A stretch of 64,000 nt of DNA from Amycolatopsis aidingensis (GTDB taxonomy: Bacteria > Actinomycetota > Actinomycetes > Mycobacteriales > Pseudonocardiaceae), in contig NZ_CP076538.1 in the NCBI RefSeq assembly GCF_018885265.1, forward strand, positions 2,516,001-2,580,000, read 5' to 3'. The translations under genes and the position numbers were made by a program. Positions 42,378 through 51,388 of the stretch are shown here, one piece after another. The notes under the pieces are model-generated. The model was not told the origin of the DNA, did no database searches, and worked only from the letters and a program-made list of their open reading frames with translations. How positions within the stretch are numbered: the first letter of the stretch is position 1; each line of letters begins with the position of its first letter.

Positions 42378-43486
42378 TGCTGCTCTCCTACTGCACGAAT
42401 GTGCACCCGGCCGAGGACCTGGAAGGGATCCTCGCGCAGCTGGACGGCTATGCGGTACCGGTAAGGGAGTCGCTGGGGCTGGACCGGCTCGGGGTCGGGC
42501 TCTGGCTCGCCGCCGAGGTGGCGGCCGGGCTGGCCGCCGACCGCTCCGCCCGCAACCGGCTCGCGGCCGAGCTCGACGCCCGTGGGCTCGCGGTGCAGAC
42601 CCTGAACGCCTTCCCCTACGGCGGCTTCCACAACGAGGTCGTCAAGCATGATGTCTACCTGCCTGCCTGGACCAGCCCGGCCCGGCTGCGGTACACAATG
42701 GACTGTGTAACGGTGCTGGCCGACCTGCTTGCCCCCGAGGCTGAGTACGGCAGCATCTCCACCCTGCCGCTGGGCTGGCGGGAACCATGGGGCAGCGGGG
42801 AGGACCTGCGCTGCGGTATCGCCTTCGAGGAGGTGTGCCGGGTGCTGCGCACCTCGCTGTCCCGCGGGGAACGGCCGATCCGGCTCGCCGTCGAACCGGA
42901 ACCCGGCTGCGTGCTGGACACCGTGGCGGACGCGGTCGGCTGGCTGGCCGAGCGGGTCGATCCCGAGCACATCGGGCTCTGCCTGGACACCTGCCATCTC
43001 GCGGTGTCCTTCGCCGACCCGGCTGCGGCCGTGGCGCAGATCCACGCCGCCGGGCTGCGGGTGGTGAAGGTGCAGGCCTCGGCCGCGCTGGAGGTGGCCG
43101 ATCCCGGCACCGAACCGGCGCGGGCCGCGCTGCGCCGGTTCGCCGAGCCACGCTACCTGCACCAGGTACGGGAGCTGCGGCCGTCCGGCGAGGTGCTCGC
43201 CGCCGACGACCTGCCGCAGGCACTGGACGAGCTACCAGCCGAGGGGCCATGGCGGGTGCATTTCCACGTGCCCCTGCACGCCGCCCCGGACCGGCCGCTC
43301 ACCTCGACCACCGGGGTGCTGCTGGAGGCCGTGCACGCGGTGCGCGCATCGGGGGAGGAACCGCATATCGAAGTCGAGACCTACACGTGGAACGTGCTGC
43401 CGGACCGGCCGGAGGTGGCAGGCGGGATCGCGGAGGAACTGCGCTGGGCCCAGGCCCGGCTGGCTGCTCAGGAGGTGGGACTGTGA
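42377..43486 (+). CDS. eboE: Metabolite traffic protein EboE (xylose-isomerase-like TIM barrel)
   Basis: 369 residues. The opening LSYCTNVHPAEDLEGILAQL is the signature start of EboE, followed by NAFPYGGFHNEVVKHDVYLP. RLAVEPEPGCVLDT, GLCLDTCHLAVSF and VHFHVPLHA carry the Glu, Asp and His metal ligands of the sugar isomerase superfamily. One of four TIM-barrel isomerase-type genes in this operon. GTGA overlap with the next gene. Function: probable sugar or cyclitol isomerase in the ebo pathway; assignment by family pattern. Confidence 0.9.
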   Translation: MLLSYCTNVHPAEDLEGILAQLDGYAVPVRESLGLDRLGVGLWLAAEVAAGLAADRSARNRLAAELDARGLAVQTLNAFPYGGFHNEVVKHDVYLPAWTSPARLRYTMDCVTVLADLLAPEAEYGSISTLPLGWREPWGSGEDLRCGIAFEEVCRVLRTSLSRGERPIRLAVEPEPGCVLDTVADAVGWLAERVDPEHIGLCLDTCHLAVSFADPAAAVAQIHAAGLRVVKVQASAALEVADPGTEPARAALRRFAEPRYLHQVRELRPSGEVLAADDLPQALDELPAEGPWRVHFHVPLHAAPDRPLTSTTGVLLEAVHAVRASGEEPHIEVETYTWNVLPDRPEVAGGIAEELRWAQARLAAQEVGL

Positions 43487-44886
43487 ACAAGCTGCTCGTA
43501 CTGGACGTGGTCGGGCTGACGCCGAAACTGCTGCGGCACATGCCGAACCTCAGCAGACTGGCGGCCGGTGGCTGGCAGGCGGAGCTTGGCACGGTGCTGC
43601 CCGCGGTCACCTGCAGCGCCCAGTCGACCTTCCTCACCGGGCTGATGCCCGCGCAGCACGGCATCGTCGGCAACGGCTGGTACTTCCGCGAACTCGGCGA
43701 GGTCTATCTGTGGCGACAGCACAACAAGCTGGTCGGTGGCGAGAAGGTCTGGGAGACCGCGCGGGCGGCCCGGCCCGGCTATACCGCGGCGAACCTGTGC
43801 TGGTGGTACGCCATGGGCGCCTCGACCGACTTCACCATCACCCCGCGCCCGGTCTACCACGCCGACGGCCGCAAGTCCCCGGACTGCTACGCACGGCCAC
43901 CGGAACTGCACGACCAGCTGACCGCGGAGCTCGGTTCGTTCCCGCTGTTCAACTACTGGGGCCCGACCGCGTCGATCGCCTCCACCAAGTGGATCGTCGC
44001 GGCCGCCCGGCGGCTGTTCTGGGACGAGCGGCCGGACCTGCTGCTGGTCTACCTGCCGCACCTGGACTACGACCTGCAGCGCTACGGCCCGGACTCGCAG
44101 CAGGCGGTGGCAGCGGCCAAGGCGGTGGACGCCGAGGTGGCCCCGCTGCTGGCCGATGCCGAGCGGGCGAAGGCCCCGGTGGTCGCGCTGTCGGAGTACG
44201 GCATCACCCCGGCCGACCAGCCGGTGAACATCAACCGCGCGCTGCGCGATGAGGGGCTGCTGGAGGTCTACACCCAGGAGGGCATGGAGTACCTGGACCC
44301 GTGGACCTCCCGCGCGTTCGCCGTGGCCGACCACCAGATCGCCCACGTGTACGTGGCCGATGAGGCCGACCTGCCGAAGGTGCGCCGCCTCGTCGAGGCA
44401 TTACCAGGGGTGGACGAGGTGCTGGACCGGCAGGCGCAGCAGCGCTACGGCCTGGATCACGCGCGGGCCGGGGAGCTGGTTGCGGTCGCCGAGCCGCGGG
44501 CCTGGTTCACCTACTACTACTGGCAGGACGACGACCGGGCACCCGATTTCGCCAGGGGAGTGGACATCCACCGCAAGCCCGGCTACGACCCGGCCGAGCT
44601 GTTCTTCGACCCGGCCGACCGGCTGGCCAAACCGAAGGCGCTGCTGAACCTGGCGCGCAAGAAGGCGGGCCTGCGCTACACGATGAACGTGGTGCCCACG
44701 GATCCGCGCTGGGTGCGCGGCTCGCACGGGAGGTTACCCGACTCGCCGCAGGACGGCCCGGTGCTGCTGTGTTCCGACCCGGCCGTTCCGTCCGAAGTGG
44801 AGAGTTCGGGCAAGCTGGCAGGCACCGCGGTCAAGGACCTGTTGCTTTCGCTCCAAGGTATCGAGGAACCCGGAAAGGGACGGTGA
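43483..44886 (+). CDS. eboF: EboF: alkaline-phosphatase/nucleotide-pyrophosphatase family protein
   Basis: 467 residues. [10 protein letters not shown] gives metal Asp8 and [15 protein letters not shown] the nucleophile Thr43. [14 protein letters not shown] has Asp195 but Gln199 where phosphodiesterases have a metal His, and the usual SDHG motif reads SEYG (Ser237-Glu238-Tyr239), so the metal site is remodelled. HQIAHVYV near 286 may supply the last His. This may be a family trait of EboF rather than loss of activity. Two TTA leucine codons occur (codons 307 and 418), rare in such DNA. Likely acts on a phosphoester or phosphonate of the cluster's metabolite. No signal peptide at this start. 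Confidence 0.88.
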   Translation: MNKLLVLDVVGLTPKLLRHMPNLSRLAAGGWQAELGTVLPAVTCSAQSTFLTGLMPAQHGIVGNGWYFRELGEVYLWRQHNKLVGGEKVWETARAARPGYTAANLCWWYAMGASTDFTITPRPVYHADGRKSPDCYARPPELHDQLTAELGSFPLFNYWGPTASIASTKWIVAAARRLFWDERPDLLLVYLPHLDYDLQRYGPDSQQAVAAAKAVDAEVAPLLADAERAKAPVVALSEYGITPADQPVNINRALRDEGLLEVYTQEGMEYLDPWTSRAFAVADHQIAHVYVADEADLPKVRRLVEALPGVDEVLDRQAQQRYGLDHARAGELVAVAEPRAWFTYYYWQDDDRAPDFARGVDIHRKPGYDPAELFFDPADRLAKPKALLNLARKKAGLRYTMNVVPTDPRWVRGSHGRLPDSPQDGPVLLCSDPAVPSEVESSGKLAGTAVKDLLLSLQGIEEPGKGR

Positions 44887-44893
44887 CAAGCCG

Positions 44894-45901
44894 ATGAGCC
44901 GACCGATCACGCTGTTCACCGGGCAGTGGGCGGATCTCCCGTTCGAGGAGGTCTGCGGGCTGGCCGCGGAATGGGGCTACGACGGCCTGGAGATCGCCTG
45001 TTCCGGCGACCACTTCCAGGTCGATCGCGCGCTCGCCGAGTCCGACTACATCGACCGTAAACGGGAGCTGCTGGACTCCCACGGGCTGCGGGTGTGGGCG
45101 ATCTCCAACCACCTTGTCGGGCAGGCGGTATGCGATGACCCGATCGACGATCGGCACCGCAACATCCTGCCCGCCCGGATCTGGGGCGAGGGCGACCCCG
45201 AGGGCGTCCGGGAGCGCGCCGCGGCCGAGCTGGCCGATACCGCGCGGGCCGCGGCCAGGTTCGGGGTGGACACCGTGGTCGGCTTCACCGGTTCGAAGAT
45301 CTGGAAGTACGTGGCGATGTTCCCGCCGGTTTCGCAGGAGGTCATCGACGACGGCTACGCCGACTTCGCCCGGCGCTGGAACCCGATCCTGGACGTCTTC
45401 GACGAGGTCGGGGTGCGGTTCGCGCACGAGGTGCATCCCTCGGAGATCGCCTACGACTACTGGACGACCAAGCGCGCGCTGGAGGCTGTGGGCAACCGGC
45501 CCGCGTTCGGGCTGAACTGGGACCCCTCGCACTTCGTCTGGCAGGACCTCGATCCGGTCGGGTTCATCCTGGACTTCGCCGACCGCATCTACCACGTCGA
45601 CTGCAAGGACACCAAGAAGCGCCTGGACGGCCGCAACGGCAGGCTCGGCTCCCACCTCGCCTGGGCCGACCCGCGCCGGGGCTGGGACTTCGTCTCCACC
45701 GGGCACGGCGATGTGGACTGGGAAATAGCCTTCCGCGCCCTCAACTCCATCGGCTACGCCGGGCCGATCTCGGTGGAGTGGGAGGACGCGGGCATGGACC
45801 GGCTGCGCGGCGCGGCCGAGGCGGTGACCTACATCCGGAACCTGATCTTCGACAAGCCGACGGCGGCTTTCGACGCCGCGTTCAGCAACCAGGAAGGGTG
45901 A
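44894..45901 (+). CDS. Sugar phosphate isomerase/epimerase
   Basis: 335 residues, TIM barrel of the xylose-isomerase-like superfamily. [15 protein letters not shown] opens the barrel; [15 protein letters not shown] supplies Glu and His, NWDPSHFVW Asp and His, and [15 protein letters not shown] the late metal-binding His/Asp strand. [10 protein letters not shown] holds the final Glu. Resembles enzymes acting on 3-keto sugars, allulose or inosose. ATG after GGAAAGGGACGG, 7 bp behind eboF. Confidence 0.92.
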   Translation: MSRPITLFTGQWADLPFEEVCGLAAEWGYDGLEIACSGDHFQVDRALAESDYIDRKRELLDSHGLRVWAISNHLVGQAVCDDPIDDRHRNILPARIWGEGDPEGVRERAAAELADTARAAARFGVDTVVGFTGSKIWKYVAMFPPVSQEVIDDGYADFARRWNPILDVFDEVGVRFAHEVHPSEIAYDYWTTKRALEAVGNRPAFGLNWDPSHFVWQDLDPVGFILDFADRIYHVDCKDTKKRLDGRNGRLGSHLAWADPRRGWDFVSTGHGDVDWEIAFRALNSIGYAGPISVEWEDAGMDRLRGAAEAVTYIRNLIFDKPTAAFDAAFSNQEG

Positions 45902-45906
45902 TCGCG

Positions 45907-46779
45907 ATGAGCGAGGGCGGATTTTCCCGGCGAGCGGCGCTGCGTGGCGCGGCAGGCGCGGCGATGGGTCTCGGCGCGGCCGCGGCGCTGAGCGGTACTG
46001 CGGCGGCCAGCCCCGGTACGCAGGGCTGGTGGCCCGGCAGGATGCGGGTACCGAAGGAGCGGATCGCCATCCAGCTCTACACCCTGCGCAGCCTGCTGGA
46101 GCAGGACACCCCCGGCACGCTGGAGGCCCTGGCCGACATGGGCTACCGCAACGTGGAGCTCGCGGGTACCTACGGGCGCTCGGCCGAGGAGTTCCGGGCC
46201 CTGCTGGACCGCTACCACCTGCGCGCGGTGTCCAGCCACATCGGCTTCGACGGCGCGGATGTGGACCAGCTGATCGCCGACACCAAGGTGCTCGGCCCGC
46301 GCTACGCCGACTGCGCCTGGGCGAAGTTCGACACCATCGCCGAATGGGAGGCCTTCGCCGGGCGGCTGGACAAGGCCGGCCGGGCCTTCCGCAGGGCGGG
46401 TATCCGGTACGGCTACCACAACCACGCGCATGAGTTCGAGCCGATCGACGGTGTGCGGCCGTTCGACGTGCTGGCCAGGAACACCAGCTGGTGGCACGTC
46501 CACTTCGAGTTCGACCTGTACTGGCTGGTGGTCGCCGGGGTGGACCCGGTGCGGGAGTTCTGGTGCCAGCCGGGCCGGGTGCGGCAGTTCCACGTCAAGG
46601 ACCGGGCGCCGGACGGCGGGTTCGCCGACCTCGGTACCGGCACCATCGACTTCGGCCGGATCTTCCGGGACACCTGGATCGGCGGGGTCCGGCACTACAT
46701 CGTGGAGCACGACCAGCCGAGCGATCCGTTGCGGACCGCGCGGGTCGGCTACGAGTACCTGACCGACCTGCGATTCTGA
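45907..46779 (+). CDS. Tat-exported sugar phosphate isomerase/epimerase
   Basis: 290 residues. FSRRAALRGAAGAAMGLGAA is a twin-arginine signal with cleavage near ASP, so the enzyme folds with its metal in the cytoplasm and acts outside. The TIM barrel shows YHNHAHEFEP, HFEFDLYWLV, VRQFHVKDRAP and YIVEHDQP, the Glu/Asp/His ligands of 3-keto-sugar and inosose isomerases. As the last gene of the run it indicates that part of the pathway is extracytoplasmic, together with the giant ThuA/DUF1080 protein. No lipobox. Confidence 0.92.
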   Translation: MSEGGFSRRAALRGAAGAAMGLGAAAALSGTAAASPGTQGWWPGRMRVPKERIAIQLYTLRSLLEQDTPGTLEALADMGYRNVELAGTYGRSAEEFRALLDRYHLRAVSSHIGFDGADVDQLIADTKVLGPRYADCAWAKFDTIAEWEAFAGRLDKAGRAFRRAGIRYGYHNHAHEFEPIDGVRPFDVLARNTSWWHVHFEFDLYWLVVAGVDPVREFWCQPGRVRQFHVKDRAPDGGFADLGTGTIDFGRIFRDTWIGGVRHYIVEHDQPSDPLRTARVGYEYLTDLRF

Positions 46780-46932
46780 GCGCCTGTTCCACCGTTACCG
46801 GACGGTGTGCGCGGCGGTGACCCGGTCGTGACCGGATCGGGGTGCCTGCCGGGTGCCGGGGCACCGATGGCATCGTTGATGACTCACCCAGGATGGTGAC
46901 ACCAACTGCCCCAGCGTGCCGAGGACGATGAC

Positions 46933-48978
46933 ATGAGCCTGCTTCGCGCGGACCCGCCTGTGCCAACACAGGCCCCGCCGGACACGTCCTCGGCACGCCG
47001 GTACCGGCCGGAGCTGCAGGGGCTGCGGGCGCTGGCTGCGGTGCTGGTGGTCGTCTACCACGTGTGGTTCGACCGGATCTCCGGCGGCGTGGACGTCTTC
47101 TTCCTCATCTCCGGCTTCCTGATCACCGGACAGCTGGTGCGGGCCAGCGAGCGTGGCCGGATCGAGTTCCGGCCGATGTGGGGCCGGATGATCAAGCGGC
47201 TGTTCCCGGCCGCGCTCACCGTGCTGGCCGCCATCATCGTCGCCGGCTGGCTGCTGCTGCCGCAGGGCCGCTGGCTGCAGACGATCAGCGAGGTGTTCGC
47301 CTCCGCGCTGTACCTGGAGAACTGGCGGCTGGTCGCCGACTCGGTGGACTACTTCGCCCAGCACAACACCGCCAGCGTGGTGCAGCACTTCTGGTCGCTT
47401 TCCATCCAGGGCCAGTTCTACCTGGTGTGGCCGCTGCTGGTGGCGCTGGTCGCGCTGGTGGCCCGGCTGGCGGGCCGGGGGCTGCGCGGCAGCATGGCGC
47501 TGACCCTGCTGGTGCTGTTCGCGGCCTCGCTGGCGTACTCGGTGGTGCTGACCGGCATCGACCAGCCGATGGCCTACTTCCATTCGCTGACCAGGGTGTG
47601 GGAGTTCGCCCTGGGCGGGCTGCTCGCACTGGGTATCCAGCTGGTGACCGTGCCGAGAGCGGTGCGGCTACTGCTCGGCTGGGCCGGGGTGGCCGGCCTG
47701 GTGTCCTGCGGCCTGCTGTTGCAGGTCGGCAGCGTCTTTCCGGGGTACGCGGCGTTGTGGCCCACGATGGCCGCGCTGCTGGTGATCGTCGCGGGGGCGA
47801 CCGCTAGCCCATTCGGGGCGGACCGGCTGCTGAGCTCCCGGCCGCTGGAGTATCTCGGTAACCTCAGCTACGCGCTGTACCTATGGCACTGGCCGGTGCT
47901 GCTGTTCTACCTGGTGCTGCGGGACCGGGCCGAGGCGGGTATCGCGGGCGGTGCGCTGGTCATCGCGGTGTCGGTGGCGTTGTCCGTGCTGACCTACCAC
48001 CTGATCGAGAAGCCGGCGCGGGAGTCCCGGTTCAGCCCGGCACTGCGCTGGGGCGCGTACCGGTTCGGCGTGCTGGCACTGCTGCCGGTGCTGGTGCTGG
48101 CGGGTGCCTGGCAGGTGACGGCCGAGCAGCGGGCCGCCGTCACGATCACCGCCGACGACCCCGACCATCCCGGTGCGCTGGCCCGGACCGAGGGGTTCAT
48201 GTACACCGGGGCGGCCGAACCCGAGCTGGTGCCCTCCTTCGTCACCTTGCACGACGACTTCGCGGAGATCGCGCCGGAGCTGTGCACCATGGCCGGGCCG
48301 CGCAAGGAGGTAGTGCTGTGCAGCACCGACACCGAGGGCCCGCCCGCGCGGCGGATCGTGGTGGCCGGGGACTCGCACCCGCAGCAGTTCCTCGGCGCGT
48401 TGCTGCCCATCGCGCAACGGCGGAACTGGCAGGTCATCTCGATGCTGCGGGGTGGCTGCCCGTTCTCGACCGAGTCCGACATCGTGCCGGGCGACCAGCC
48501 CTGCATGGACTGGAACACCGACGTGATCGACCTGATCGCGGAGATCCGGCCGGACGTGGTGTTCACCACCGCCACCCGCGAGGTGCGGATGGGGCTGACC
48601 GAGTACACCCCGCGCGGCTACGTCGAGCAGTGGCGCAAGGTGGAGGAGCTGGGCATCCCGGTGGTTGCGGCCAGGGACAACCCGCGTTACGACTTCGAGC
48701 CCTCCGCCTGCGTGGAGAAACACGGCAGGGACGCCGAGCGCTGCGCCCGGCCGCGGGCCGAGCTGCTCTCCCCTGAGCCGCCGTACGCGCGGATGGCCAG
48801 CCTGCCGGCCAACGTACGTTTCCTCGACTTCAGCGACTACTTCTGCACCGAGGAACTGTGCCCGCCGGTGATCGGCAATGTGCTGGTGTACATGGACAAC
48901 AACCACATCAGCGCGACCTACATGACGACCATGGCCCCGATCGTCGAGGAAAAGCTGACCTCCGTCCTCGACTGGTGA
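46933..48978 (+). CDS. OafA/YrhL-type acyltransferase with C-terminal SGNH domain
   Basis: 681 residues. N-terminal acyltransferase-3 domain with about ten or eleven helices: LQGLRALAAVLVVVYHVWF carries the catalytic His, GGVDVFFLISGFLITGQL the usual second motif. From about residue 470, RRIVVAGDSHPQQFLGALL opens an SGNH hydrolase-like domain (GDS Ser), with MDNNHIS near the end providing the Asp/His block. It O-acetylates cell-surface glycans or peptidoglycan: the membrane part passes acetyl groups to the exported SGNH domain. It ends 7 bp from the convergent cutA gene. Confidence 0.93.
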   Translation: MSLLRADPPVPTQAPPDTSSARRYRPELQGLRALAAVLVVVYHVWFDRISGGVDVFFLISGFLITGQLVRASERGRIEFRPMWGRMIKRLFPAALTVLAAIIVAGWLLLPQGRWLQTISEVFASALYLENWRLVADSVDYFAQHNTASVVQHFWSLSIQGQFYLVWPLLVALVALVARLAGRGLRGSMALTLLVLFAASLAYSVVLTGIDQPMAYFHSLTRVWEFALGGLLALGIQLVTVPRAVRLLLGWAGVAGLVSCGLLLQVGSVFPGYAALWPTMAALLVIVAGATASPFGADRLLSSRPLEYLGNLSYALYLWHWPVLLFYLVLRDRAEAGIAGGALVIAVSVALSVLTYHLIEKPARESRFSPALRWGAYRFGVLALLPVLVLAGAWQVTAEQRAAVTITADDPDHPGALARTEGFMYTGAAEPELVPSFVTLHDDFAEIAPELCTMAGPRKEVVLCSTDTEGPPARRIVVAGDSHPQQFLGALLPIAQRRNWQVISMLRGGCPFSTESDIVPGDQPCMDWNTDVIDLIAEIRPDVVFTTATREVRMGLTEYTPRGYVEQWRKVEELGIPVVAARDNPRYDFEPSACVEKHGRDAERCARPRAELLSPEPPYARMASLPANVRFLDFSDYFCTEELCPPVIGNVLVYMDNNHISATYMTTMAPIVEEKLTSVLDW

Positions 48979-48985
48979 CCCTCGG

Positions 48986-49306
48986 TCAGCGGGTTTCCTC
49001 GATCAGCCAGCTCAGGTACTCGGCGGAGCCGCCGTCGATCGGGGTGGCGATGATCTCCGGGACGTCGTAGCCGTGCTCGGCCTTGAGCCACTCGGTCAGC
49101 CCGGCCACCCGGTCGGCCGCGGTCTTGATCTCCACCCGCCATTCCTGGTCGGTCTGCACCGCGCCATCCCAGCGGTAGACACTGGTGATCGGGCCGACGA
49201 TCTGCGCGCAGGCGCCCAGTTTGGCGTCGATGGCGCCGGCCGCGAGCTCTCGTGCGGCCTGCTCGCTGTCCGTGGTGGAAGAGACGATCACATGCTCCGA
49301 AGCCAT
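48986..49306 (-). CDS. cutA: CutA divalent-cation tolerance protein
   Basis: 106 residues, full length for the family. The trimeric ferredoxin-like fold motifs are IVSSTTDSEQAARELAAGAI, LGACAQIVGPITSVYRWDG and the C-terminal HGYDVPEIIATPIDGGSAEY. Implicated in copper or divalent metal tolerance in enterobacteria; role in actinomycetes is unclear. Starts 15 bp after the DUF1707 gene's stop, so the two may share a transcript. Confidence 0.95.
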   Translation of the reverse strand: MASEHVIVSSTTDSEQAARELAAGAIDAKLGACAQIVGPITSVYRWDGAVQTDQEWRVEIKTAADRVAGLTEWLKAEHGYDVPEIIATPIDGGSAEYLSWLIEETR

Positions 49307-49321
49307 GCCCGCCAGGCTAGC

Positions 49322-49849
49322 TCAGGACCCGCTGCGCACCCGGACGTCGCCGAACACCGTGTTGGCCTTCAGCAGCAACCTGGGGCTGCCCGGCACCCGT
49401 TCGCTGGTGGTCTGCACATCGCGGTCCCCGAGCAGGGTGAACGACTTCACCTCGACCTCGATCCCTTCCGGCACGGTCACCCGTACGTCCCCGAACACGG
49501 TGGAGACACTCAGCTCGACCACCGGCTCGGTGAGCACGGCCTGCCGCAGGTCCAGCTTGACGTCGCCGAAGAACCCGGCGATCCGGTCCCCGGAGGCGAG
49601 TGCGAACCGGCCACTGCGCTTGATGTCGTCGAACACGACATCGATGCTCATCCTGGTGGCGACGGGCTCGGCTCGCACCAGTGGTGCGGGCAGGTCGGAA
49701 AGGGCGCTGTCGATCGTCGCGGTGTCGGTCGCCGCCCACACCCGCGCGACCCGGTCGGTGTACTCGTCGAGGGTCAGCCTGCCCTCCCCGACGGCGCGCT
49801 CGAGGCGCGTCTGGGCAGCCTCCTTCTGCTGCTGCAGCTCGTCCAGCAT
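49322..49849 (-). CDS. DUF1707 / LiaF-like C-terminal domain protein
   Basis: 175 residues. An N-terminal DUF1707-like module (RLERAVGEGRLTLDEYTDRV) is followed by a beta-helical LiaF/YvqF-like domain with repeated FGDVxV units (VFDDIKRSG, FFGDVKLDL, VFGDVRVTV, VFGDVRVRS). No membrane helix. Such proteins are thought to bind regulators or envelope components in stress sensing. The kinase gene upstream on the same strand is 51 bp away. Confidence 0.88.
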   Translation of the reverse strand: MLDELQQQKEAAQTRLERAVGEGRLTLDEYTDRVARVWAATDTATIDSALSDLPAPLVRAEPVATRMSIDVVFDDIKRSGRFALASGDRIAGFFGDVKLDLRQAVLTEPVVELSVSTVFGDVRVTVPEGIEVEVKSFTLLGDRDVQTTSERVPGSPRLLLKANTVFGDVRVRSGS

Positions 49850-49900
49850 GGGCGCAGCGTAGCGGCCGTGCGCCCGCCCGGCCGGTGCCGGGCGACCCGC

Positions 49901-51301
49901 TCAGTCACCCGGCGCCAGGGGAGGCTTCCCACCCGGTCCGGGAGCCGTGCCCTCCTTGGCCTTCCCCGCGCCCCCTTCGCCGGGAGGATCGCCCGCGTGC
50001 TCCGGCGGGCCCGGCGAATCCGGTTTCGCCTCGGGTCCGGACCGCCGCTGGGATGGTGGCTGCGGCCGCGCGGTATCCGGTTCGACGGCCACCACCGGCC
50101 GCGGTGCGGATCGCCAGGTGGCCGGGGCCGGTGCGGAGGTGGACCGGTGCTTTCCGGGGGAGTGGTCCGCGGTCGCGCCGGTCAGCGCCGGGACCTCGGC
50201 GGCGGTCCCGGTTGCGGTGGGTCCCGCGGGCTGGATCGGCTGGTCGGCCCCGGACGCCGGAGCCCTGCTCCCGGGGGTGCCGGACAGCAGCCCGGCCACC
50301 ACGGCCGCGCAGGTGGCCGTGATCGGCACCCCGACGGAAAGCGCCGTGCGCATTCGCCGCGAGCGGGACGAGTCGGCGGGGCGGGCAGGCGCGGGCACCA
50401 GTGGTTCGGTGACGCCCGCGGGCGCGGTTTCCAGTGCGTCGGCTACCGCACCGGCCGTCGGGCGCTGCGCGGGTTGATCCGCGGTCATCCGGGTGAGCAG
50501 GGCGGCCAGGCCCGCCGGTAGGCCCTCCGGCAGCACCGGCCGGTGATGCAGCCTTGCGACCGCGGACTCCACCAGCGTTCCGGGGTACTGCCGGGTTCCG
50601 GTGAGGCATTCCAGCAGGACCAGGCCGAGCGCGTACACATCGGCAGGGGGCCCGACCCACTCGCTGCGCACCTGTTCCGGGGCGAGGTAGGCCGCGGTGC
50701 CGACGACCACGCCGCTGGAGGTCACCCGGGTGCTGTCCAGTGCCTGTGCGATTCCGAAGTCGCTGAGCATCGGTCCGTCCGGGCCGAGCAACACGTTGGC
50801 GGGCTTGAGATCCCGGTGTGTGACTCCGCTGGAGTGCACGTACTCCAGCGCACGGGCGAGCGCGGCGCCGAGTTCGGTGACCTCGGCGGGGCTCATCGGT
50901 CCACAGAGGACGCGCGCGGCCAGGGTGGACCCGGTGGCCAGCCGCATCACGAGATAGGCCTGCCCCTGGTGGGTGCCCGCGTCGTACAGGGTCACCAGCC
51001 CGGGATGCCGGAGCCTGCGCAGGAGCTCGAGTTCCTGGCGCTGCCGGTGCCTGGCGATCCGGGCGCCACCGGCGTGGAACAGCTTCACCGCCACCTGGTC
51101 CCCGGTGGACCGATCCAGCGCCCGGTACACGGTCGCGCTGCCGCCCCGGCCGATCACCGGACCGATCTCGTAGCGGTCCGCGATGGGCCCGGGGTTTGCC
51201 GGTGGATTCAGCACGGTCTCGTCGTGCCTGCTGGCGACCTCGCCGATGCCGAACCTCGGCCGGGTCGGTGGCTCCATGCCCAGCCACTCCGTTTCGCTCA
51301 C
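49901..51301 (-). CDS. PknB-type Ser/Thr protein kinase, membrane-anchored
   Basis: 466 residues. Kinase domain at about 40-300: glycine loop IGRGGSATVYRA, VAVKLF lysine, catalytic loop HRDLKPANVLL, DFG in LSDFGIAQAL and APEQ. A juxtamembrane basic segment RSRRMR precedes one helix (ALSVGVPITATCAAVVAGLL) around 320-340. The outer region of about 120 residues is Pro/Ala/Gly-rich with no PASTA repeats. GTG start. Faces away from the asparaginase gene across 87 bp. Its substrates are unknown. Confidence 0.93.
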   Translation of the reverse strand: MSETEWLGMEPPTRPRFGIGEVASRHDETVLNPPANPGPIADRYEIGPVIGRGGSATVYRALDRSTGDQVAVKLFHAGGARIARHRQRQELELLRRLRHPGLVTLYDAGTHQGQAYLVMRLATGSTLAARVLCGPMSPAEVTELGAALARALEYVHSSGVTHRDLKPANVLLGPDGPMLSDFGIAQALDSTRVTSSGVVVGTAAYLAPEQVRSEWVGPPADVYALGLVLLECLTGTRQYPGTLVESAVARLHHRPVLPEGLPAGLAALLTRMTADQPAQRPTAGAVADALETAPAGVTEPLVPAPARPADSSRSRRMRTALSVGVPITATCAAVVAGLLSGTPGSRAPASGADQPIQPAGPTATGTAAEVPALTGATADHSPGKHRSTSAPAPATWRSAPRPVVAVEPDTARPQPPSQRRSGPEAKPDSPGPPEHAGDPPGEGGAGKAKEGTAPGPGGKPPLAPGD

Positions 51302-51388
51302 GCCGTCCTCGGCTCCGCCTGCCCGGCTGTTGACCGTACCGCGCTCACTGGGTGTCCACCAGATCGCTGCCTGTTAAGGTCCAGGACC

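Noticed and set aside
46780..46932. Possible tRNA or small RNA in the gap before the OafA-type gene
   Set aside because: Only short G/C-rich inverted repeats; no cloverleaf with T-loop and acceptor stem could be formed by eye.
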